In this document: piece by piece, positions 35,401 to 44,127 of the stretch
How the letters are laid out: each line of letters begins with the position of its first letter
Position numbering within the stretch: position 1 is the stretch's first letter
Assembly: GCF_005747095.1 (NCBI RefSeq)
Contig: NZ_SWLG01000019.1
Location: 1-64,000, forward strand
Source: Exobacillus caeni
Lineage (GTDB): Bacteria > Bacillota > Bacilli > Bacillales > Guptibacillaceae
Direction of reading: 5' to 3'
Length of the DNA: 64,000 nucleotides
The notes under the pieces: generated by a model
Told to the model about the DNA's origin: nothing
Databases searched by the model: none
Seen by the model: the letters and a program-made list of their open reading frames with translations, nothing else
Made by a program: the position numbers and the translations under genes

Positions 35401-35563
35401 GAACTGATGGCACCGCATCTAAGTCTATTATACTAGCCCCTCTCAAGACTCTTTTCCTATTTTTACAATCTTTACTAGCTTTTTACACTCTATTGAAACG
35501 GTTTCATTTATAGTAGAAGGTGTAGGGCATGTGGCCTTAAATTTTGGGAAAAGGGGAGTTTTG

Positions 35564-38500
35564 ATGCGATCTAAAAACGTTAGACGCTATACTAGTCTGA
35601 TGCTTGTATTTGTTATGGTACTAAGCTTTTTTGCTGTGCCTGTAAAACAAGCAGCTGCAGCAGAAGGGGATGTCATTTCTGTTGCTGAGGCGATTGCTAA
35701 CAACAGCGGTACCGCGACAGTTGAGGGCTATATTGTGGCACATACTACGGCTCCGAATAGTTATGATTTCGAAGCCCCGTTTGGAAATGATTATAATCTA
35801 GCAATAGCAGATTCAGCTTCTGAGAAAGATCCGGCTAAACTTTTGCCAGTACAGCTGCAAGGCCAATATCAAACTGAATTTGGTTTGAAAACGAATCCTG
35901 ATTTAATTGGCACCAAAATTCAAGTGACAGGAAGTCTTGAAGAATACTTTTCCAGTCCTGGTCTTAAAAGTCCAACAAATATTACGAAAGTAGACGGTGG
36001 CACTGATCCAGAGCCTGAACCGGTTGAACTATCAACTATCGCTGATGCTCGTAATGCAGCCGACGGCACAGCCGTAAAAGTCAAAGGAATAGCTACGGCT
36101 GCATTTACAGCTGGCGGAGCAACTAACTTATACATCCAGGATAATACAGCAGGAATCATCGTGCGCGCAGCCGGTATCACGGCAAACGTAGGTGATGAAG
36201 TTACAGTCGAAGGTACGATTGGCGACTATTACGGCATGGAGCAGATTACAACTACTTCAGATAAAGTAGCAGTAACAAGTGCGAATGCCGGCGTTCCTGC
36301 TCCTCAAGAAATCACATCTTCACAGCTTGGTGAAGATGTCGAAGGAATGCTAGTAAAAGTCAATAATGTCACAGTAAACAGTGTTAACAGCCATGGAGAG
36401 TATGTATCTACAGATGGCTCTGCTGAATTTCTTGTTGATCCTGAAACAGAAGGCCTTCTTGAGGCAGGAAAAACATACGACAGCATCATTGGTGTGATCA
36501 ACTATTCGTTCGGAGAGTACAGGCTTGTTCCACGTAACGCAGCAGACGTGATCGAAACTGCTTTCTCCGTTATGGCAACACCTGCAGCGGGTGAGGTGGT
36601 CCAGGGAACAGAGGTCACGCTTTTCACAGGTATTGAAAATGGAACGATTTACTACACAACAGATGGAAGCGAACCGACAGCTTCCAGCCAAGAATACACT
36701 GGACCGATCGCCATAAATGAAGACGTTACAATAAAAGCGATCGTAGTAAATGCCACAGGGGAAGCAAGTGAAGCTGCGGTATTTACATACACTGCAACAG
36801 AGCCTTTAGGACAACTAGAGATCCACGATATCCAGGGCGCAGCTCATGAATCTCCTTTTAAAGGGCAAACAGTAACGGATATCGAAGGAATCGTGACACA
36901 GGTTGACGGCTCTTCCTTCCACATGCAGAGTCTTAACCCGGATGATGATATCGCTACTTCTGAAGGTATTATGGTTTATAAACGAGGCGCCGATGTTCAG
37001 GTTGGCGATATCGTGAAAGCTACCGGGGAAGTAAAGGAATATAAAATCGGCGGATATGATGATGCAGCCGATCTATTAACTACAGAAATAGCAGCAACTA
37101 CTGTAACGGTTATCTCTTCAGGTAACACGCTTCCAGATCCGGTTGTGATCGGCGTAGACCGTATTCAGCCGACAAAAAATATTGAGGACGATGGTTTAAC
37201 TTCCTTTGACCCTAAAACAGATGGAATTGATTTTTACGAAAGCCTTGAAGGGATGCTTATTCAGTTAAACGATCCAAAGGTAATTGCTCCTCCTAAATAC
37301 GATGAGATCGCTGTTTTTGTTGAAACTAGTGAGGATCAACTACGTACAGATGCGGGAGGACTGTTAATTTCTCCTGAAGACTACAATCCAGAGCGTGTCT
37401 TAATTGATGTTGATGGCTTTGATGTTGATGTGAAAGTTGGAGATTCTTTTGACGGCAGCATCACGGGTGTGATCAGCTATGATTACAGCAACTATAAAGT
37501 CCGTGTTACTGATTCTGCCCTGCCAGCAGTCATCGATGGCGGAACGACACAAGAAGTAACAAACATTGAAAAAGAAGAAGATAAACTAACTGTTGCATCT
37601 TATAATATCGAAAACTATTCTCTAGCAGACTCTGGCCAACTGAAAACAGACCAACTTGCCGAGTCCATTAACAAAAATTTAAAAACTCCTGACATCATCG
37701 GCCTGATCGAGGTGCAGGATAACAATGGTCCAACGGATGACGGAACGACAAGTGCTTCTGCAAACTATGAAGCTCTTATTGCAGCGATCGAAGCAGGAGG
37801 CGGACCTACCTACGCCTTTACAGAAATCGCTCCTCTAGATAAAACGGACGGCGGACAGCCTGGAGGAAACATCCGTGTTGGTTACCTTTATAACCCGGAA
37901 CGCGTATCACTGACTGATAAGGAAAAAGGTGATGCGACAACTGCGGTTGGTGTGAATGAAAACGGATTGACGCTAAACCCTGGCCGAATTGATCCGACAA
38001 ATACAGCATGGGATAGCTCCCGTAAACCGCTTGCAGCAGAATTCGAGTTCAACGGTGAAAAAGTGATCGTAATCGCAAACCACTTTAACTCTAAAGGTGG
38101 AGACGATGGGTTGTTTGGCGCAAATCAGCCAGTTGTATTAGGAAGTGAAGAACAGCGCATCCAGCAGGCAAAAGTGATAAACAGCTTTGTCAACGATGTG
38201 GTTTCAACAGTAGAGGATGCAAACGTAGTCGTTCTTGGGGACTTGAATGACTTTGAATTCTCAACACCGATTAACACACTTGAGGGAGATGTCCTGACTA
38301 ACTTGATGGAGAAGCTTCCTTCTGAAGAGCGCTACACATATGTTTATCAAGGGAATTCCCAGGTGCTTGATCACATTCTAGTCAGCAATAACCTTGCTGC
38401 AACTGCTGAAATCGACTCTGTAAACATCAACGCAGATTTCAGCCATGAAACAGGACGTGCAAGTGACCATGATCCTGTCCTTGCACAGCTAGATCTTGGA

Positions 38501-40525
38501 GCAACAGAGGAAGACGGTAATTTTGACTTAACGGTGATGCATACGAATGATACGCATGCCCATTTAAATAATGTTGCACGCCGTATCACCGCTATCAAGG
38601 AAGTGCGTGAAGCTGCGGAAAACTCGATCCTTCTGGATGCAGGTGACGTTTTCTCAGGAACATTGTTCTTCAACCAATATAAAGGCCTTGCAGATGTCGA
38701 GTTCATGAACATGATCGGCTATGATGCGATGGTTCCAGGCAACCATGAGTTTGATAAGGACTCAGAAACGCTTGCTAATTTTATCAATGCAGCAGAATTC
38801 CCGATTGTAAGCTCTAATATCGATTACAGCGGGGATGGGATCTTAGGCCAGCTTTATAAAAACGAAGTAGGCGATCCCGCAGCAGACGGACACATCTATC
38901 CTGCGATCATCCTTGATGTGAACGGTGAAAAAGTCGGGGTGTTCGGATTAACAACAGAAGATACTACATTCCTTGCCAATCCAGATGACAGCCTTGTTTT
39001 TGAAGACCGCATCCAAAAAGCCAATGATACCGTTAGTATGCTTCAGGATGAAGGGGTCAACAAAATCATTGCGCTGACTCATATCGGCTATAACCAGGAT
39101 CTTGCGCTGGCGAAAGCGGTAGATGGCATCGACATTATTGTAGGCGGACACAGCCATACGAAAGTAGATGAGCCTGTCGTTTTCAATGAAGATGCTGAGC
39201 CGACAATCGTCGTACAGGCCCAGGAATACAGCAACTATCTTGGCGATCTCGATGTGGAGTTTGACCAAAATGGTGTGCTTCTTTCCTGGAACGAAAACCT
39301 GATCGACCTTAACGATGAAACCATTACTCCAGATCCTGCTGCTCAAGAGAGACTCGATGAACTCGAAGCTCCTATCCAAGAATTAAAGCAGCAGATCGTT
39401 GGAAAGACAGATGTTTTCCTAAATGGGGAAAGACAGGATGTTCGCACGAAAGAAACAAATCTCGGCAACCTGATCGCAGACGGCATGCTTGCCAAAGCAC
39501 AGGAAAGTGTTGATGCAACACTTGCGATCCAGAACGGCGGCGGTATCCGTGCATCGATCGATGAGGGCGACATATCCCTCGGGGAAGTCCTGACAACGAT
39601 GCCTTTCGGAAACACGCTCGTGACGCTTGATCTAACTGGCGCTGAAGTAATTGAAGCACTTGAAAACGGAGTCAGCCAGGTAGAAGAAATGGCAGGCAGA
39701 TTCCCACAGGTTGCAGGCATGAAATTTTCCTATAACCCGGAACAGTCGGCAGGGGAACGTGTTATTGACGTTCAGGTAAAAACAGATAACGGCTATGAGC
39801 CGATCGATTTGAATAAAATGTATACTGTTGCCACAAACGCATATGTAGCAGACGGCGGCGATGGCTATACTGTCTTTAAAAAAGCAAAAGACGAAGGAAG
39901 AATCACAGAGCTTTACGTAGTCGATTACGAAGTATTTACCGACTATCTACAGGAAAAAGGAACCGTGTCCCCGGAAGTGGAAGGACGCATTCTAGAAGTA
40001 ACCGATATGGAAGCCCCTGTAACGACTGCGAAAGTAACAGGAGTTCAATTATCAGACGGCTCTTATCTTGCTGAAGCGACTGTTGAATTGACTGCCGCAG
40101 ATGCCGATTCTGGAGTAGAGAGAATCGAATACAGCCTTGATAACGGCCAGACATGGAACACGTACACAGAACCTTTTACAGTTCAGGCAGATGCCACAAT
40201 TCTATATCGTGCGGTTGATAAAGCAGGTAATGCAGAAGAAGCGAAGACACTTACAATCAGTATTGTCCCTGCTTCAACTGAAACGTTAAAAGAGCTAGTA
40301 AATTCAGCTGATGCTTCTCATGGCGTGAAGACATCCATCAACGCACACATCAAAAATGCAGAAAAAATGTTCGAAAAAGGCACCGAGAAGCATGAGGAGC
40401 TTGGATACAAGAAGCTAGCGACACTTGCTGAAAAAATCAGCCGTTATCCCGACAACAAACTAAGCAACAAAGAAGACCTAAAACTAGTAATCGACTATAT
40501 AGTGGAAAATGAGACTATGAATTAA
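35564..40525 (+). CDS. giant secreted nuclease / 5'-nucleotidase (YhcR-like)
   Basis: A 1653-residue exported protein. A signal peptide ends near QAAAAEG. Then come an N-terminal OB-like module (about 30-145), two OB-like modules (about 155-332), a chitobiase-like module (YYTTDGSEPT), another OB-like stretch, an endonuclease/exonuclease/phosphatase domain from about 674 (VASYNIENY, NHFNSKGGD, SDHDPV), a metallophosphatase from about 988 (HTNDTHAHL, GNHEFD near 1059, GGHSHTK), the 5'-nucleotidase C-terminal domain (from about 1282), an Ig-like module and a FIMAH module (from about 1571). It should degrade extracellular DNA/RNA and dephosphorylate nucleotides. No sortase motif is visible. ATG 35564 behind AAAAGGGGAG is preferred over GTG 35531. 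Confidence 0.9.
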   Translation: MRSKNVRRYTSLMLVFVMVLSFFAVPVKQAAAAEGDVISVAEAIANNSGTATVEGYIVAHTTAPNSYDFEAPFGNDYNLAIADSASEKDPAKLLPVQLQGQYQTEFGLKTNPDLIGTKIQVTGSLEEYFSSPGLKSPTNITKVDGGTDPEPEPVELSTIADARNAADGTAVKVKGIATAAFTAGGATNLYIQDNTAGIIVRAAGITANVGDEVTVEGTIGDYYGMEQITTTSDKVAVTSANAGVPAPQEITSSQLGEDVEGMLVKVNNVTVNSVNSHGEYVSTDGSAEFLVDPETEGLLEAGKTYDSIIGVINYSFGEYRLVPRNAADVIETAFSVMATPAAGEVVQGTEVTLFTGIENGTIYYTTDGSEPTASSQEYTGPIAINEDVTIKAIVVNATGEASEAAVFTYTATEPLGQLEIHDIQGAAHESPFKGQTVTDIEGIVTQVDGSSFHMQSLNPDDDIATSEGIMVYKRGADVQVGDIVKATGEVKEYKIGGYDDAADLLTTEIAATTVTVISSGNTLPDPVVIGVDRIQPTKNIEDDGLTSFDPKTDGIDFYESLEGMLIQLNDPKVIAPPKYDEIAVFVETSEDQLRTDAGGLLISPEDYNPERVLIDVDGFDVDVKVGDSFDGSITGVISYDYSNYKVRVTDSALPAVIDGGTTQEVTNIEKEEDKLTVASYNIENYSLADSGQLKTDQLAESINKNLKTPDIIGLIEVQDNNGPTDDGTTSASANYEALIAAIEAGGGPTYAFTEIAPLDKTDGGQPGGNIRVGYLYNPERVSLTDKEKGDATTAVGVNENGLTLNPGRIDPTNTAWDSSRKPLAAEFEFNGEKVIVIANHFNSKGGDDGLFGANQPVVLGSEEQRIQQAKVINSFVNDVVSTVEDANVVVLGDLNDFEFSTPINTLEGDVLTNLMEKLPSEERYTYVYQGNSQVLDHILVSNNLAATAEIDSVNINADFSHETGRASDHDPVLAQLDLGATEEDGNFDLTVMHTNDTHAHLNNVARRITAIKEVREAAENSILLDAGDVFSGTLFFNQYKGLADVEFMNMIGYDAMVPGNHEFDKDSETLANFINAAEFPIVSSNIDYSGDGILGQLYKNEVGDPAADGHIYPAIILDVNGEKVGVFGLTTEDTTFLANPDDSLVFEDRIQKANDTVSMLQDEGVNKIIALTHIGYNQDLALAKAVDGIDIIVGGHSHTKVDEPVVFNEDAEPTIVVQAQEYSNYLGDLDVEFDQNGVLLSWNENLIDLNDETITPDPAAQERLDELEAPIQELKQQIVGKTDVFLNGERQDVRTKETNLGNLIADGMLAKAQESVDATLAIQNGGGIRASIDEGDISLGEVLTTMPFGNTLVTLDLTGAEVIEALENGVSQVEEMAGRFPQVAGMKFSYNPEQSAGERVIDVQVKTDNGYEPIDLNKMYTVATNAYVADGGDGYTVFKKAKDEGRITELYVVDYEVFTDYLQEKGTVSPEVEGRILEVTDMEAPVTTAKVTGVQLSDGSYLAEATVELTAADADSGVERIEYSLDNGQTWNTYTEPFTVQADATILYRAVDKAGNAEEAKTLTISIVPASTETLKELVNSADASHGVKTSINAHIKNAEKMFEKGTEKHEELGYKKLATLAEKISRYPDNKLSNKEDLKLVIDYIVENETMN

Positions 40526-40540
40526 AGTTTTTTAGTAAAA

Positions 40541-40590
40541 GGTGCCAGTCACCCGATATGGACAACTGTCCATAAGCGGTGCCTGGCACC
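40541..40590. repeat. 50-bp palindromic repeat (REPIN-like), copy 5
   Basis: GGTGCCAGTCACC and GGTGCCTGGCACC flank ATGGACAACTGTCCAT. It lies 16 bases after the nuclease stop. Confidence 0.88.
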
Positions 40591-40669
40591 TTCTGTTTGT
40601 TTGTTTTAGTTTATTATAAGTGCTGTTTGGGGAATTTAACTATAACTCGACACTATAAGAGGTGACAAA

Positions 40670-40930
40670 ATGGAATTATCATTTGGATTAATATTGAACA
40701 TTATTATTGCTATCTATCTCTTTGTGGATGCAAAGAAAAGAGACAGGAGCCCTATCTTATGGGGCATCCTTGGATTGCTTTTCGGACTGCTTCCTTTAGG
40801 TATTTACCTGATCATAACAGGCAGGAAGCTCTGGGGATGGATTCTTGTTATCATTTCGATTCTTTACTTTATCTTTGCGGTTATAGCAGGGATATTTGGA
40901 ATACTATTTTCACTTTTCCAGGGACAGTGA
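40670..40930 (+). CDS. small membrane protein, function unknown
   Basis: An 86-residue protein with three hydrophobic segments (about 5-20, 28-50, 54-82) and a short positively charged loop (DAKKRDRSP). The pattern recalls small Bacillus membrane proteins of unknown function. AGAGGTGA precedes the ATG. It is convergent with yfhO and shares an end region containing a long inverted repeat. Confidence 0.65.
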   Translation: MELSFGLILNIIIAIYLFVDAKKRDRSPILWGILGLLFGLLPLGIYLIITGRKLWGWILVIISILYFIFAVIAGIFGILFSLFQGQ

Positions 40931-40935
40931 TTAAT

Positions 40936-41061
40936 AAAACGAGGATGACTCATAAGTGTCTGGACTCTCCGTTTAGCACAATACCTAGATGAACTTTGTT
41001 ACCAGGTTATCTAGATGTGTTGGAGGTGCCTGGCACTTTGCTTTTGAGTCATCCTCGTTTT
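40936..41061. repeat. 17-bp inverted repeat enclosing a REP unit
   Basis: AAAACGAGGATGACTCA (40936-40952) is repeated inverted and perfectly at 41045-41061, with 92 bases between. The inside holds a single GGTGCCTGGCACT unit (41025-41037). It separates two convergent genes and may end both transcripts, or be a small non-autonomous element. Confidence 0.7.
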
Positions 41062-41062
41062 T

Positions 41063-43750
41063 CTATTCCACAGGTTTTGCTTTCCTTCTTTTTCTTAAAA
41101 TCAAATAGGTAAGTATCAATAACGATATTATCGTGACAGCTAAACCAGGCCGGAAGCCTTCTGGAATAAAGTCCATTTCAACTGTATGCTTGCCAGGGCC
41201 AACTTTTACTCCTGTAAACGTAGTATGCACTGGGAAAGTCTCGGTATCTTCGCCGTCGATCGAAACAGACCAGCCTTCTGAGTAAGGAATAGAAAAGAAT
41301 AGGACGCCTCCTTTTTTAGAGGACACAGTTCCTTTAAGATGGTTGCTGGAATTGTCGGTGACGTTTAATCCGTTTCTTTGGTGCTTGCTTGCCGTTTCTT
41401 CATAAGGCTTAAGCGGATCCAGATATGCACCGGCTTCTTTAATCAGAAACTTGCCGGGCTTGATGTTAAAGTTTATATACGATGTCTCGGAGTCGACTCC
41501 AAAGCGAAAAACGGATTTGTTTACTGTTTTTGTGTAGCTATACTGGGTTAAAACATAGCTGTTGCCGGACATGTTTTTAACCATCTTATACGCTTTATTA
41601 CCATTTGAAGCGGTTATCGTCGCGCCCCTGGTCTTTGTATATGGAACATAATAGATAAACCCGGTCAGGATTCCCTTTTCATGCTTGCGTACTGGAAGCT
41701 TAATATCTATTGGCCTGTCTGATTCAACAACGAAGCCTTCATCCACCTTTTTTACAGTGGTATTCTCGCTAAAGCTTAAGTCATTGACCTCACCGATTTG
41801 TTCAAGGGAAAAAGAAGCTAAGTCTTTTTTTCCTGGATACTTCTTTCTATCGACAGCTTCTTTCGGAACGATCGCATTCTCAAACATCATCCGCTCCCGA
41901 TAAGGAACCGGGGAGTCCAATAATTCCTCTTCCGTTAATACCTGATCATAGACAAAACCAACTGGCAGGGCATAATCGTTTTTATAGATTCGAGTTTCCC
42001 CTTTTTTATAAATCGGCGAGTACCCGTAAAGGTTGTACACCTGTGTCGGAGCATGAAAGGTAACAAAATACTTGTTGGCAAAAAGGGTGAACAAATGAGT
42101 GCTGTTTCCGAATCCGCGTGTTAAGTTCAGTCCCCGGCTGCCTGCCTGGGCAAGGATATCCATTTCAAACTTTTGCTGTGTCCATGGGATCAATGAGTTG
42201 TAGGCATAAAAGCCATTATAGTCATAGGTCATGGAAGCGTTATGGGTCAGGATTCCCGGATAATCGATAAGCGTTCGATATAGGTCGTTATCATCAATTT
42301 TAGCCATCGTATTTTTGACTGTCTGATTATCATACAGCATGGTGTATTCTTTACGGTCCATTAACGGGAGGATAGGCCAGACTCCTTTATGCGCGGCTTC
42401 GACTTTCTTGTTCGTTGACTTGTTTAAAACATCCGTGACGAAGCTGTAGCCGATAAGGCCGCTGTATGCAGATAGCGTCATCAACATGATGGCAAGCATG
42501 CCGATCTGTACAAAAAGATGTTTTTTAAGGAATACATAAATGATGAAAGCTATCGTAAAGAACACAGGCAATAACGGAAGCCACTCGGCATAATGGGTAA
42601 ACGAATTTTCCTCCAGCCAACTGTAAACCCAAAGAGCGATTATACCTACTAACGCTATGTTCCATGGCCTCTTAAAGTTCACGTACTGGATTGCAGTCAC
42701 TGCAAGCGTAATGCTGAGTGCGTTGAAGATAAAAAAGCTCCTTAGTTCCTCTGGTTCACTAAACCCTCCGAAGAAGCTCAACACGTTTGGATACTTGAAG
42801 ATGAGTAAAATAACGATTCCTAATAAGCCGTACGGTAGCAACCTTCGGCCATTGATCAGTAAAACAGGAATAAGGAGAAAAGGCAGGAAGCTTAGTCCGC
42901 CTCCCCAGAAAAGCGTTTCCCAAACTGCATTCCACTCGATTACATTTTCAATAGGCAGCGAATGCCGCACCTGGGCGTTCGACTTCAAGTAGCTAATAAC
43001 TGAAGGTAAAAAGACAACCATCGAGAGGCCGAGACCGATCAAGTAATACCCTATCAGTTTTGCATGAAACAAAAAGAAAGACCTAACCGATTTCTTGACA
43101 GAGTCCTGTGTGAAAAACCGGAAAAAAGCATATAATCCAAGGCCGAGAGAAATCATGAACATTAAATAAAAGTTTCCGAGCGATGCCAGGAACACAGCCA
43201 CAATAAACGTGATAAATTTGTTTTCTTTTAAAACCCGTTCATACCCCAATAGAATATAAGGAAAAAAGACGGCTGCGTTGACAAAAAAGTAGTGGGTGTA
43301 AAAATAATCAAAATGATAGCCGACAAAAGGATAGGTCATCGCGCCAAGAAACGCAATCGGCCGCTTGATCCCTTTTTGTTTAAGAAAAAGATACATCCCA
43401 AGCGCCATGAGGGAAACTTTAAGCATGTCCATCGGAACGAACAATGCCGGGAACCAGTCTTTCGGAAAAACCGTCAGCATCCAGATGAAAATGTCGCCGA
43501 TCATATAATAGCCAAATTCATTCCAGTAGCTGCCGCCCATCCCATACTGCCAGGACCAAAAGGGCAAAGTCCCATGATGGATAAAATCATAAAACTGATT
43601 ATAAAAATGAATATACTGTGCCCTCATATCCCCTAATTTCGTTATGTAGAAAAAATCCGCTGCCGGAATGCGGTGAAAAATGAAATACGAGAATCCCGCT
43701 GAAAAAGCCAGTAATAACAGTAAATCAAAATAGTTTCTAATCCACTTCAT
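41063..43750 (-). CDS. yfhO: YfhO family polytopic membrane glycosyltransferase-like protein
   Basis: An 895-residue protein with about a dozen hydrophobic helices in the first 470 residues, a large extracellular region, and a final helix (about 860-885) before a basic tail (RKRRKAKPVE). The early extracellular loop with GDMRAQYIHFYNQFYDF is typical of the family, where an acidic residue acts in GT-C enzymes. YfhO homologues are needed for glycosylation of lipoteichoic acid in some Firmicutes. It is a single gene on its strand. Confidence 0.88.
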   Translation of the reverse strand: MKWIRNYFDLLLLLAFSAGFSYFIFHRIPAADFFYITKLGDMRAQYIHFYNQFYDFIHHGTLPFWSWQYGMGGSYWNEFGYYMIGDIFIWMLTVFPKDWFPALFVPMDMLKVSLMALGMYLFLKQKGIKRPIAFLGAMTYPFVGYHFDYFYTHYFFVNAAVFFPYILLGYERVLKENKFITFIVAVFLASLGNFYLMFMISLGLGLYAFFRFFTQDSVKKSVRSFFLFHAKLIGYYLIGLGLSMVVFLPSVISYLKSNAQVRHSLPIENVIEWNAVWETLFWGGGLSFLPFLLIPVLLINGRRLLPYGLLGIVILLIFKYPNVLSFFGGFSEPEELRSFFIFNALSITLAVTAIQYVNFKRPWNIALVGIIALWVYSWLEENSFTHYAEWLPLLPVFFTIAFIIYVFLKKHLFVQIGMLAIMLMTLSAYSGLIGYSFVTDVLNKSTNKKVEAAHKGVWPILPLMDRKEYTMLYDNQTVKNTMAKIDDNDLYRTLIDYPGILTHNASMTYDYNGFYAYNSLIPWTQQKFEMDILAQAGSRGLNLTRGFGNSTHLFTLFANKYFVTFHAPTQVYNLYGYSPIYKKGETRIYKNDYALPVGFVYDQVLTEEELLDSPVPYRERMMFENAIVPKEAVDRKKYPGKKDLASFSLEQIGEVNDLSFSENTTVKKVDEGFVVESDRPIDIKLPVRKHEKGILTGFIYYVPYTKTRGATITASNGNKAYKMVKNMSGNSYVLTQYSYTKTVNKSVFRFGVDSETSYINFNIKPGKFLIKEAGAYLDPLKPYEETASKHQRNGLNVTDNSSNHLKGTVSSKKGGVLFFSIPYSEGWSVSIDGEDTETFPVHTTFTGVKVGPGKHTVEMDFIPEGFRPGLAVTIISLLILTYLILRKRRKAKPVE

Positions 43751-43873
43751 GTCATAAGCTCCTTATATAACGTAACGGTTTCTTTGTCTTTTTGCCTGGA
43801 AAACTGCCAGAGTAATTAGCAATAATAAGCTTACCAATATTAAGTTCATTCCTGCAATGAATCCGCGTGTGAA

Positions 43874-43923
43874 GGTGCCAGGCACCATAAATGGACAACT
43901 GTCCATATATGGTGCCTGGCACC
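43874..43923. repeat. 50-bp palindromic repeat (REPIN-like), copy 6
   Basis: GGTGCCAGGCACC and GGTGCCTGGCACC flank ATGGACAACTGTCCAT; both outer units match the consensus. It lies in the 43751-44127 gap between divergent genes. Confidence 0.92.
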
Positions 43924-44001
43924 CTTCATTTGGCACCCTTCATTTGGCACCCTTCATTTGGCACCCTTCATTTGGCACCCTTCATTTGGCACCCTTCATT
44001 T
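43924..44001. repeat. 14-bp tandem repeat, 5.6 copies
   Basis: The unit CTTCATTTGGCACC repeats five times plus eight bases, starting at the exact end of the 50-bp repeat. Each unit carries a GGCACC half-site. Non-coding. Confidence 0.95.
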
Positions 44002-44127
44002 GTAACTACTACGTTTCTACTAAGCAATAAATACTATTTCCATTCCTTTTTATGGTATTAATAGTAAATTTATGAGATATTATTAACAAATAAATAGATA
44101 ATTTTTACATATCATAGGGGGAGCGAC

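Noticed and set aside
35493-35505. TGAAACGGTTTCA before the nuclease gene as an ECF promoter or cre site
   Set aside because: No CGT(A/C) at the right distance, and the spacing is one base short for cre.
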